64,000 nucleotides of DNA from Orthonyx spaldingii (lineage: Eukaryota; Chordata; Aves; Passeriformes; Orthonychidae). The notes beneath the pieces were generated by a model that worked only from the letters and a program-made list of their open reading frames with translations, did not search any database and had not been told where the DNA came from. Below, piece by piece: positions 35,698 to 47,959 of the stretch (position 1 is its first letter; each line of letters opens with the position of its first letter). The stretch is taken from assembly GCA_013397795.1 (NCBI GenBank), contig VZTJ01002531.1, positions 310,001 to 374,000 of the forward strand. Reading direction: 5' to 3'. The translations under genes were made by a program, and so were the position numbers.

Positions 35698-35713
35698 TTA
35701 GGGTTAGGGTTAG
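35698..35713 (+). repeat. short telomere-like TTAGGG repeat
   Basis: The vertebrate telomere hexamer TTAGGG occurs twice in tandem followed by a partial TTAG. At 16 bp it is a very short interstitial telomere-like site and may be coincidental. Confidence 0.6.
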
Positions 35714-36189
35714 AGGAACAAGACAGCAGCAACTCATAGGAAGAAGAAAGTGCAACTATTTAGGAAAGGAAATAAAGGCAGAGATTCTACCTCTGGTAAG
35801 AAAATGTCCAGCAGGACACTACTGATAATAGAGAATACAATGAAGACAATCTGTGAATAGGGTGGGGACACCCTATTTGCAGTTTCTGAGAAGGACTTGG
35901 ATTACCTGAACAAAGTTACGTGCTCGAGATCTCTGCACTGCCTTTGGCAAGAGGTGAGAACTTCCAGGAGTGAAAAAGTAAGCTTGTACCAGGAAGGGGA
36001 CAAAACCAATTTTTTAAAGCCAAATGTAGCTTATCTTCTCCTAAGAGACATCAGGCATAATGGCCTGAAAGCAAGAACTAGGGGGCGAGGTCCTGTGACC
36101 TCCACAGGCAGGAGATCTGAGCAACCTCTCCTATCAGCCTTCCCTGGCCCCAGCAGCTGTGTGTGTGTGAATTCACCAAGTCAGCAGCA
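35714..36189. other. non-coding DNA, nothing recognised
   Basis: No gene, repeat or regulatory motif cluster was recognised. Confidence 0.5.
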
Positions 36190-36420
36190 AAAATAACTCT
36201 CCTTTAAAAAGTCTCTGTGGAGCATTTTAATTACTTTGGTCTTATGACTTGTCTAAAATGCTTCTGATAGCACAGTGTACACTAAAGCAGTGTTATGAAT
36301 GCCTAAAAATATAAAATCTAATTATGGTAGCTCTGCAACCAGAGTAATGAGAAGCGAGTGTGACTGATAAGAAGTGAGGCAGGCTAACGAGCTGAAGCAC
36401 TGTAATTCAAAGGGAAACAG
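36190..36420. promoter_or_regulatory. possible conserved non-coding element
   Basis: Complex sequence with spaced TAATTA/TTAATTA-type cores and isolated CpGs, flanked by ordinary AT-rich DNA. The regulatory role is inferred from texture only. Confidence 0.2.
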
Positions 36421-37333
36421 AGGTCTAAAGGAAGTACCTGTGGTATTGCTTGGAGGAAGATATGTGGACTAGGAAATATGAACATACAGCATTAAAAAGA
36501 TATGGTATGAACTGAATACAGACGTTGTTAATTATTAGAGCAGATACTTAGCCTATGGGTAAAATAAATTGTTAATACGGACGTGTAAGACTCAAGATGA
36601 CTGCTAAGGAAATACAGCTGATGTGGTGAATAAGAAATTACCTGCTGTAGATAGGAGAAACAAACTCCAATTGTTTGGGTTCATGCTGCTGGACAGGCAG
36701 ACCTCACTGAAGGCTCCATGGCCACCACCACACAGCAGCGTCCCTCCGTAGTTGTTATTCTGCTGAGCAATTGCTCTTGCAACACATGGAGTGTCCAGCA
36801 AGGCAGAGCTGCCAGGATCAGAGACAGGGAAGAAGCCAAAGCAGACATCCTCTGGTATGAATGAGAAACAGGAACAGAGGGACACAACTGATGATTTTGC
36901 CTTCCTTTGTGTAAAGAACATGCACTACCAGATCAGTTAATGCATCCACACCTGCAACACATTTCCTGCTGGACTGTCAGCATCTGACCTGACCCTTTGC
37001 AGACATTCTTGCCACCAAAGAAGAAACTTTGCCCAGTGAAATATCAATGAATTTTCTGTATTCATCTAGACTTTTCCAAACTCATCAATTTCCAACTTAT
37101 CAAATACTGACCAATTTATACTCTGTGAGAAACAGTGAAAGCAAAGCATTTAGTAACAACTTTCTTGTTCTACTGCACACCAAAATTGCTGTAGAAGAAA
37201 ACAGCTCTCCATTATACAGAAGACGGCAAAAGCACAAGAATGTTCCCTCCATTCTACTACAACCAGCACCTGACAGCAAGTTTTGTGTCTGCATGTCTGG
37301 GCCTAAGAAAGACACCTCAGAACTTATCCTCCC
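36421..37333. other. non-coding DNA, nothing recognised
   Basis: Stop-free minus-strand stretches (for example 36,604-36,921, 105 codons) have no recognisable motif or splice context. Confidence 0.5.
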
Positions 37334-37510
37334 ATAGAATTACAGAATCGTTTGGGTTGGAAGGGACCTTAAAGATCATCCCATCCCAATCCCCTGCCAT
37401 GGGCAGGGACACATTTCACTAACCCAGGTTGCTCCAAGCCCTGTCCAACCCTGAAATATTTCCAGGAATGGAGCAACCACAAATTCTCGGGACAACCTGT
37501 TTCTTCTATC
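37334..37510 (-). mobile_element. CR1 LINE 3' end, well preserved
   Basis: The gaattacagaatcgtttggg, ttggaagggaccttaaagat, ccctgccatgggcagggaca and ggttgctccaagccctgtcc blocks follow one another exactly as in the reverse complement of the avian CR1 3' untranslated region. The left edge contains the agaatta/agaat remnant of the CR1 terminal microsatellite, so the true 3' end of the element is at about 37,334. It is 5'-truncated near 37,510, has moderate divergence and is non-coding. This is the clearest marker that the window is avian. Confidence 0.95.
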
Positions 37511-40500
37511 CTTGGATTTTTTCTATGTGGTTAAAATACATAAGCAGGGGGACTCTTTTCTGTGTACATACAGCACCAGGGGGATGGAATGAAATGTGGA
37601 TGATGCTTGATGAGATTCCCTTTGCTCAGTTTCTCCAATTTGCATTAACAATAATGCTTTCTCCTGTTCCTACTGGTCTCCTGAAATGTTTCTCACAAAT
37701 TATATAATCAAGTGATAAACAGTAAATATATCTTTGTTTTAATTCTCAGGTCGTAATGATGAAGATCTTAACCGTACCAAGTATCAAAGCTGGAGAGACA
37801 GTCCTGTTTAACAATATTCAGTACTTACTTTCTTAGCCTGCTGCCTCCACACCAGTATTTTTAGCTCAGTGCTGATTTTCCAATCTGTCTAGGCTGTCAT
37901 TCAAGACATGGGGAATACCAGAAATGGTGAGTTTGGATTTGACAGTACCCCAGACTGTTTCTTAAAAATAACCAAAGAAAAGACTTTACAGCATTGTTTG
38001 AAAATATTAAATTTCCATAGGGGTCAATAGAGGTGTTTCCCACATGCAATTTATTCACTAGCAACTTTCATGGGTTTTATGGGACTATTCACCTTCCTGG
38101 TTAATAGAAAATCTGTACTTGCCATGGCAACCCCTATCTCAGATGGCTCTACAGTAATACTGTGGAAATAAACCATAGATTTTTTCAGTCTTCGTAATCG
38201 ATCTGGTCACAAATGTCACAGTAACTTGTCATTAAACTCTCCCCTCTAGCAACTCCAGCAGCTGTTTGATCCTTCCTGCTTCTCTGCCACGCTGTTGCCT
38301 GTGCACAGCTGCACTGTTCTGCATGCAGCCTTTTCCCAAACCTGTCACTGGCCAGTCCTCAGTGATTCATGATCAGGGAGTGGATGGCAACAGGCAGTTT
38401 CACACACACCTATTGGTAAGAGCAGTGATCACTTCCAGACAACTCTGATAACCAAGTGGACGCCAACATGGGAAAATAAGGGAAAATCTTGCAGTTTAAT
38501 AGAAGGCTAAATTATTTGTCTGTATTCCTCATGTGACTCCTTGGATTTCATTTCAGGTTCACCAGCTGACAGTGGGAGATGCTGCCTTTGTGGAAAAGAC
38601 AGACCTGTCTTGCACCAACAGCATTTGAAAGGATTGCCCTGTGCAAATTTAATTGTGGAATTCAAATTTCATCAACTCCTGACTGCCATGAGACTCCCCG
38701 TGTATTGTAGGCTTGATTCTTGCTGCCTTGCATTTTGCATTAGCAATCGGAAATGTGGGTGTAAAATGCTATCACATCAAAATTAGTAATGCATTGACAT
38801 CGACTGCAGAGAGGGGAAAATGCCAACAGAAAGGGAAATATTGGAACCACGGAACTAAGCATTTCCTGGTTGTAATCTGGAAATACAACCAGGTAGAGGT
38901 GACCTTTTGCTGGGGGTGAAGGTCAAAGCCAGTACATAAAAAGTGAAAAAATATTTAAAATTATCTGAATGAACTAGGAGCTAAATGAAGAGTTTATGCA
39001 ATTCATTGAGAAAAAAAAGTAAGGTAATGGAACTGCAAAAAACTGCACAAAAAATGGAATATATTTTTATAAGAGCACATGCTGCAAAACACTGCACAGG
39101 AAAATGAGGAGGTTATGGTGGGTGACACCCTAGAAGCTTCTGAAATGTGTGTAGTACACTGCAACCTTCCAAAAGCTGTGAAGCAGAAGTAAAACAGATT
39201 TCATCTGCATATCTGGGGGTACTTATTAAAGTCCAGACTGCGAGAAGTATATTAGCAAACTCTCTATCCAAAATGTTAGATTCATCTCCTCTGATTCATT
39301 TTCACATTATTTTAGATGTACAGCAGTGCTGTGTTATCAAATGCAGCACAGTTGTTCTGGAGCCAAGCCAGAGTAATCCAGGAGGGAATCAGAACCATTG
39401 TGTGCCCAGTGCCCTCTCTACAGACAACTCATTACACTTACATTAACTAAGAGAAAGATTATTAAATATGTAAAAACTTAAATTTCCTTTACTATATTTA
39501 GACCAGTAGTAGTGAAACTACCCAAGGTTCATGGTATTTAGAAGACAGACACTTTTCAATGACAGAAAATAAAAAAGTTCCCAGCTGGAGAGCCTTGCCT
39601 TTGTTTGGTTCTTATAATTTAAGGAATCATTTTCTAAAATTACCTCTTGTACAGTAAAATGACAATGATTAGGCTTGCTATCTTACAGCCTCCTGCTGTG
39701 CAAAACATTCACTCAGTGGGCTCAGGATACAAAAGTAGCTGCTTTACAAATAATAACACAGCTTAACTATCATTTAATAGCTTCGAAAACATCATACTAG
39801 TTACAAACGCTTTGGAACGAGGACAACCAATTTCAGCATCTCAGTTGTTGTCATGTTTAATCACTTTCTAATGCTGGTGGCTGTTTTGGTTTGTTTCTTT
39901 GTTTTTAATTGCTGGAAATTTTTAATTCCTGGTTCAAACAACTTAATTTCACAGTTTTTAGATTAATCAGTGATCACTTGAGGGGAAAAAAATTATTGAA
40001 GTTCATCAGGATGTAGCGTGGAGAATCAATGTAATTTTGCAGAAAAACATTTCAATTCTACCTTCCTGAACAACGCTGCTTTAAACTCTAACACTTGAAT
40101 GTAATATTGGGAGAATTGTCTGGGTACGTGACTTTCAGGGATTCTTTGCTTAATTTACAGAGCTCATCTTCACTGCCAGAGCTAAGGCTGTGTCAGCTCC
40201 AGGGCTGGTGCGCTTAAAGGGTGGGAAAATCACTCTCTCACTAGAACAAAAGTCATCTCCTGGCTCCAATTCTTTGTTACACTCCAGGGAAATTTGCCTG
40301 CCCATCTCCTCTGACTGCCTCATGCTCTAATGTCTCCTTTTGGAAATATTAAAGTACATACACATCATTTTGGTGAAGAAATCCTGAGGAAACTGTTAGC
40401 AGGAATTCAAACGCAATGTAAGAGTGCGAGCTACTTCTGAAGACAAATAAATCTGTGAAGAGATCCAGTTCTCTGTTTTCTGCCCAAAATTTCTACTTTT

Positions 40501-43500
40501 TCATACAGAGTATCTTGATGGTCATGCTGAGACCATGGATGTGGTGGGAGGTGCTGCCAGAGGGGTCTGTGGTACCCAGTGTGGCATGAGCAGGGTGCAG
40601 GAGAGCACCAGAACTGCCCACCCCGGCTGCTCGGATTGATGAGAGAGAAGCCAAGAGCTTTAGAAACTTTCATAAATAAAAACTTCAGCCTTCAATAAGT
40701 CAGGCAGACAAACCAATGGGGTTTCTTTCACCCCTATTTCAATGCAAATCTAGTGTTTGACCCAATAAATAATGGTGATTTCCCATTTCCTACACGCTGA
40801 GGGATCCAGTGCTTCCTACCCCATTGAACAAGGTTGTGTTTAGGGAACCTCTATCCAACAGCAAGGAAAGGGGATTTATCAGGGTCGTTCAGTCAGCTCC
40901 TCAGCACTTTTTTAACCATGGCATTTTACCACTGCCTTTCTATTTTTCTGTCTGCTTAAGTAAAGGAGAAAATAATAGATATTTTCTTGTGAGTTTAGAA
41001 TGGCACATTTTTTTAATTTATATATAAATACAGTCGTACCTGGGCTTATTTGCAGGACCAGCTCTGAATTCAAGGTCTATCCACACATTATTTGGACACA
41101 TAAATTCCTGATGCTAAGCTTCTATGTATGTGCAGGATTACCTTATCTGTAATCCAACCAGCAATAAAAATAATCACAAATCACTTCTGTGAACACAAAA
41201 GTACTGAGAACATTTGTTAACGTCCTGAAACTCTCAGATCCAATTCTCATACTAAAGCCTTCCATCCCAGGTAGGGCAGCCGTACTCCTACAATTAAAAG
41301 TGCCCACATCTTCTCACACCATCAGCCTCCCCCAGTCTATCCACCAGCAGCAATCTTTTTTCAGTGTTTTAACACTGCTGTTAAACAAGATTATCTATAT
41401 ATCAAGGCAGTCTTTGTTCACACCTCACCAAATACAGCAGCAGGTTCAGCAAGGCAGCAATGCATATGAGACACTGAGTCATTTTAAATTATTCTTTGTT
41501 AGATAACTTAGCACAGAATCCTCAGTGGACCCTTTTCCAAACAAATTTCTGCACCAAAACACACCTGGGGATGCTCAAACTCGTAACTGGAGCATTCCAT
41601 ACAAGAAAGAGGAGCATGAAGCTATTAGTGTTTTATTTAGTCTGAAATGAGTTGTTGCAGTTGCAGCTACAGTGACATCAACATCTTTGATTCTTATCTC
41701 TCTTCCAACGGCTGTAAACTGGTTCATTTCTACTGCTCTACTGCTCTGATTTGATATTTATCTGATCTAGGTTAGAATCCAGCCTAGTGGGATCTTATGA
41801 AACATAAAGCAGCCCAGAATTTGCTCCTGACTGGTCTATCTCTCTCATGCCGCTGAAAACATTCTTATCTTTAGTCAATATCTTTCAAATTTCTGTAATT
41901 TTAATTCACAATTTTAGAGCTTGTGATTATCATTTCTAGCAGCTTGTCCCCCAAGATGCTCTAGCTGTTTTGACACTATTATAATGTTATTATCTTGATG
42001 AACTCTTACCTCTTATGGTATTGGTTTCATAAAACGTGAGGCAAATGGTTGTGACTTGATACTGAGAAAAGCCTAAAAGCATCAAAACATGTGCAAGGAA
42101 TTAACTCTGTCATGGAAAATAAAAGCTGTCACCCATTAGTCCAGAATTACCTGTATCCCTAAATGAGAAAAATCCAGAATATCTATCCCAGTGGGGGGAA
42201 AAATCCAAAAAAATATAGTATCTAAAGAAGAAAACAGAACCCTGCATGTCTAGTTAGTTCCCTGTTCATTTCTGAGTTTATATATACTCAAGGGACTATT
42301 TCAGTGTTAAAACATAACTCACTGAAGACACAGGAGATAAAAGAAGCTGAAACATTTTGATGGAATATTTCTCAAAGGGAAAATTTGTGTTTGAAAGTCT
42401 CTTTTTAAGCCTTCTTTAAACCTTTAGGTCCTGTGCATTGTGCTTTTCCGTAATTTTTTCCCCATTTTGATTTTCACTGCGGTTTTTACAGGGTGTGAAC
42501 TCTCTTGAGCATTTCAGATCTGCCTTCTTCATCTTTTTTTTTTAACCCTGAGGCTTTAAAACGCTGGAAAGTAAAAAAATATTAAAAAATAAACCTGGAG
42601 AAAGACAGAGGAACATAAAAGGCCACAGGGTGTCTTGAAGAAGGTTGGAAAATAATTATTATAGAAGAAAGAGAAAGGTGGTAATTCCAAGAGAAGTGTG
42701 CAGTTATCCACCATTTCCATCATCCAGAAGCAAAGTATTTAAGGGCAAAATTCAGATAAAATCATGACTCTGAAGCTGTTTGAATAGTGAACACATTTTT
42801 ATAGACCCACGAAGAGTTTCTGCTATTCCATCTTCTGTGCCTCCAAACCACAAATATCCACACAACTCCCAGACAAAAAACCATAACCCTTCATTATCAT
42901 TCACATTTCATTTATGTGAATTTATTTATTTAATTATGCAAGAAGAGCATAATTAATATTGTTTATTATTAATTATAAAATAATTGGAATTATAAAATAA
43001 TATGGAAAAAGCCATAATCACCTGGCTGATTGGGAGAGTAATCTGAACTGAGTCCCACATCCCTGTGGTTTTGGTATCTTCTCTCTGGGATTCAGAGTCT
43101 GGATTCCCTGGCTCACACTCCTCTGTTTCAGATGGGAATTGAGAAGCCCTGGCTTTACTCAGATGTTGAATTTTGGCTCTCGACTCCGTGGTGGAAAGCT
43201 GCAGACCCAGAGGTTTTGTTACAAAAAGCAGCACTCCAGAACTGCTGCCTCCACGCTGGGCAGCCAGGAACAGGCCTTGAGGGTCTGCAGCCCCTTGCCT
43301 CAGTCAAAGATGATGGATTTTTAGGTCACCCTTTCCTGCAAGGCTCAAGGAATCCTATTTCATTCCAAATAGGGAACAAAGAAGGAAAAGCAGTAGGCAA
43401 ACTGTGGTATTTGAGTATTTTCGAAATTGTTTTCCCAGGTAGTCTTTTCAAAATTCTGTAACTTTCAATAGCAAAGAAGAGTTTTTAGGAACTTTAGTTA

Positions 43501-43639
43501 AAATTGACTAAAATTCAAAAAGCCTAAGATTCAAAAATCATTTGTTACACAGCCATCAAATCTTCCTGCTCTTCAGCAATCAGTTTCACTGCAGGTTACT
43601 GATACACTGCCCTGATTAAGCTAATGATGAAATGGAGAT
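37511..43639. other. non-coding DNA, no gene recognised
   Basis: Six kilobases without a supported gene. The stretch 38,555-38,790 is open in two plus-strand frames after an acceptor-like ttcatttcag, but no donor or recognisable protein supports an exon. The stretch 42,900-43,010 is an almost pure A/T patch. No clear interspersed repeat was recognised. Confidence 0.5.
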
Positions 43640-43850
43640 AGTTTCTTTTTTTGCCTCTGTACTCAGCTGTAGAAGGAACTTGTGATAGCTGTAAATTATT
43701 TATTATTTGGAGGGGAGGGGATGGCAATCAGTAACTGCACGGTTTGTACAGATTATTCTCCTCTGCTTTGCTAATGTCTAATGCGAGCAATATTTGATTA
43801 TTTGACAGATCATTTCAAAAGTGATTGTGCAAAAACTATGCAAGACTCAA
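43640..43850. promoter_or_regulatory. possible conserved element with PBX/MEIS-like pair
   Basis: A TGATTA at 43,795-43,800 and a TGACAG at 43,803-43,808 sit two bases apart, resembling the composite PBX-MEIS site TGATTGACAG. TAAT cores and CpGs lie just upstream. The regulatory role is inference. Confidence 0.25.
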
Positions 43851-44071
43851 TATGCTTCAAACAGCGTGTAAGCTCTATCAAACTAGCTTTAGGACTACAG
43901 CATGAGAAAATTAACATAGATCCTGCATTATAAGAATAAAGCAGACTTTCAAAATAGGAATATCAGTTGTAATAACCAACAGGTTAAAACATGTTCTCTT
44001 CTTACAAACAGACAACTGTCAAAAAGGCATACACAGAGCAGGAACGTTATGGTAGAAACTGTAGAAAGCCG

Positions 44072-44107
44072 ATCTCTTTTATAAATTTTATCTCTTTTAT
44101 AAATTTT
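44072..44107. repeat. 18-bp perfect tandem duplication
   Basis: The unit atctcttttataaatttt occurs twice head to tail without mismatch. It is a recent local slippage event with no evident function. Confidence 0.95.
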
Positions 44108-47100
44108 GAGCCATCAGCAGACACCAGAAAAGCAGAAGTTTTTGCACATCCAACTCCCTGATGCACCAATGTCATTGCTCACCTTTACAGGACTCCATGT
44201 GCCCCCTGCTTTACCACATTGGATGTTTGGGCAGCCGCCCATTCCTGGCAGTGGGACCATCCTTCCTCCCAGTAAATCCGGAAATGCAACATGGAACACG
44301 TTCCCCAGCTGAGGGAGACAAGGAAAGCAGCAGCACTCAGTCTGGAACTCCCACGGAGCAGCTTTTAGGCATGAAAAAGTTATTCCTCTTAATCTTAGGG
44401 TGAGTTTGCTTCTTAGAAAACAGACGTAACCAATTTTAATTCCCAAGTTTTCTAATGAAGAACAGACAAGGGAAAATTCTGGACTAATTCAGCTAAGAGG
44501 TTGTGTAACTCAGTGGGCCACTTCCATATATTCATAAATAACGACTGTCAGCATCTAACTAACCCAGGAGGAAAAAGGACAAATAAGTCACAAGGAAATC
44601 CAGGTTCATTTTCAAAGTCCATCAAAAATGCCTATAATGGCACCTCCTTTTACACAATGACTTAATTGTTGTAAATTACATAATTATATTCATTATTTTT
44701 TTTCCTGCACAGCACCAATAAAAGAAAACCTGGTTTGTTTATTTAGAAGAACACCTTAAAAAGCTTAATTGCCTACAGCAGTTAGATCTGGAAGTCTTTC
44801 AGGCAAGATACAACTTGAGCTCTCAGACAACAGTGAGATTTTTCACAAATAATGGAAATCTGAATTAATTTATAGGTTATAAATCAAAATATATCCATTC
44901 ATTGCCTCGAATATGCTTTAAGTACATTAGGGTTATAATTCCAAAATATGCTCACAAGAATCCATAAACAAATAAATAAACCTGGTAAAAAAATTCTGGT
45001 TAATTCATTGACAGTGGAAAAAAAAAATGTTTCAGCGCATATTCATAGTTCAATCATCAAGAACATTGTGATTTTTAAAGAATATCAGGAGAATGAAGAA
45101 AGTGACATATTTTCATTATTACAATTTCTAAATGGAACATCCTTGGGTTCAAAGCTGATTTATTTTTTTAAATGTTAATAATTTTATCCCTGATTAAAAA
45201 AAAAATCCATATTAACTAGCACAACAGTTTTCAAAAAGAGTTAAAATTTTCATGAGAATTTCAGACTGAGATGGCTGAGCACACAGAATTGTAACTTTTT
45301 TCAACAAGGCATTTCAAGACAAAATAAAAATGGATTTCAGTTTGAAAACATAGAGAAGATTAAATGAGTAGGTGAAGGGCAACAAGTACCATTGGGCTGC
45401 CTCCTCCTGATACACAGGGCAGGGGCATGAGCCTGGTCAAAGAGATTTTCAGGAGTTTCTCTTCCAATATCTGCTAGAAGCAATGCCCCGCTGAAGAACA
45501 GAATGGCTCACGTGTCCTGCGTCTTCCTGACCCACTTTTGTTTGAGATAATGCCAATTTTTCAGTGTAAAATAATGGGGGATGAGGGAAAGGGAAGGAAA
45601 ACAAGCCCTTCTACTTCAATGCAAGGCTTTCAGGGAGATGTTACATGAATATTTCATGCTCGCAGTCTCATCTATATGCTCAGTTTCCTAGCTGACACTA
45701 TAGTTTCCATGATGTCCTTATAAAAATGGAAATGAGGAGCACAAATATAAAGCCTCGTGGACTTACTTGGCGCAAGTGTTGCAAAAGGAAACCTACTCGT
45801 GAATTAAGTTTACAAAACGAAATGAAGAATTTCGGCAACATTGAAGATGAAAAAGCCCAACCTAACAGCATATTTAGTTTGGGATGAAAACTGAGAGCTT
45901 TAGAGATTTGACTTTAAACAAAACCCAAACAAAGCAGCAAAATGTCATGAAAAATTGCAGAAAAACAATCAACAGGACCTTCAGTTTAACATTTCTGACA
46001 AAGAGCCTTTCTTTATTGCCCCTACATATTTTTACTGCTTTGTGTAAAGCAGAGTTTGATCTTGGATAACATGGACAGAAATGAACTTTGACCTGACTGA
46101 ATCAAGCCTTTCTAGTATGTACAAAAATTAATAACTTCCATTTAATTAATAGGAAAATACAACTAGGCTAAAAAATACAAAAAAATATTAACCAGCAAAT
46201 ACATACAGTCTATACTGCAGCGCTCTGACCAAAAATATTAACTCAGATTTAATTAACACATACTAATGCTTGTATCTGTCTCTGATTTTTCACAGGAAGC
46301 GTCGCAGAATATAATTAATGTTCCAAAAATAGATGCAAGTTCAGAACACCATTATCTTGGAGAATTTAATTGGTCTTACTATTCTATGAAGTACAGCAAA
46401 ATGACATTTTTTAAAATAAGTTAAAGAATGAAAGACTCTCTTTCCAAATCTAATTATAGATATTTTAAAGGTGAGGCAAAGTGAAGCAGAGATAACACCT
46501 GTATTAGAATAAAATATCCCTATTGGTGTATTCAACTCACAGTAATTATCAAACAAGATGAATTTTCAATAAATGGTTAACAGAATGAAAAAAAAAGAAA
46601 AAGCTGAATATTCTTAATGTAGATGTGTCGTTGTGGCAATTTAATGTGTCAGTCCCAATCTGACCCTGAAATTGGTACGACACATCCTTGAAACAAAGCT
46701 TGCTGCCACCAAAATGAGCAGTGCAAATACAACCTGAGGATGTCCCATGGCTCTGCCTGCTTTTGCCTCTGCTGTGTCAGGATGGGAGTGTTGTGGGTGC
46801 TTTACTCTTCACCACCTTCTCCTGAGAAAATTATTGTACCCAGGATTGTCAAGCCTTAGTCTTGCCAAGCCATAACCAGCACTGGAGTGATGACTTATCC
46901 ACAGCACTATTTTACATGCAGCCAGTGAAATAACGCAGTATTCTTTTCAAATCCCTCTGAAATGGTATTTTGGCTTCAGTAGTGAAGGAACAATAAGTGC
47001 ATTATAATCGTCCACTGGAAATTTCATACCCGTTCTTTTTTCCAAAATACTTCAAGCTGCTGAGTGCCCGTGAAATGGATTGTCCTTGAGAGATAAAAAC

Positions 47101-47876
47101 GGACATGTAAGCATGGTGTAGTAATGGAAACACAAAGACACATTCTATGGAGATCCTATTCCTATAGCACCATACCTGGTCTGTACAATTTTTTCTGACA
47201 AATTGTAATAATCAGGGAAATTTCTTCTGCGGTGTCATATTTAAAATAAAAGTGAGAAGTGGGTGGATTCCTGATCATAAAGAGTTCTTCAGGCAAAGGC
47301 AGAACAAAATTCAAATTTTACAACCAGCAGGTTCTATGTTTAGATGTAAAGAATACATATTTTGTGTGGATAATTGACTATTAAATTGGGCATACAGGGA
47401 TGCTTCATCATTTGATGCCTTGAGAAATCCTCTTTTCTAGCACAATTAAAATTATGTTGGTTGATAAATGAACAATTTATCAAATTCTAGTGGTTCACAC
47501 TGAGCAGGTTGTCATGCCAGATTATTTCAGAAGGGCATCTGTCATTTGAGTCTATCAAACCTCTGTGTCCACAACACACATACTGAATACTTCAGTGAAA
47601 AATCCTCATAATGCCACATGGATTCTAGAAATCAGCCTTTGCAGTGCTGTGTCTGATGCTTCACACCATAAATTCACATTCAGTTGACCTCGGGGTTTCA
47701 TTTTGTCTAGAACAGAGTTTGTGTCACTGACATGAAAAGAGGCAAGTCACCATCCTGAAAGGAAAAGCAGAAAAAGCAGTATAGGTTTCCTCTTCATGTC
47801 TCCACTTCTGCTGAATGTAATTACCTCAAGACTATCCAGATAATTTTAGTAGAGAGCAAAAAGAACAAGCTGTCTT
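44108..47876. other. non-coding DNA with one weak exon-like segment
   Basis: No gene was recognised. At 46,296-46,424 an acceptor-like site (pyrimidine-rich, ending CACAG at 46,295) opens 42 codons followed by TAA. The length is within chance expectation and no protein family is recognised, so it is not annotated as a CDS. Confidence 0.45.
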
Positions 47877-47959
47877 AAAAAAAATACCAAAAAACAAACA
47901 AACAAAAAAACCCCCAACAATGACAACAAAAAAAAAACCACCCAAAAACCACCAAAAAG
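47877..47959. repeat. A/C-rich low-complexity tract
   Basis: About 83 bp are almost exclusively A and C, with AAAC, AACC and ACC units. Similar tracts occur at 54,987 and 59,978. It is a simple repeat or a degenerated A-rich tail, with no coding potential. Confidence 0.85.

Noticed and set aside
38541..38786. Cys-rich 81-codon frame after an acceptor-like ttcatttcag
   Set aside because: No donor, no known cysteine pattern, and a competing open frame. Treated as chance.
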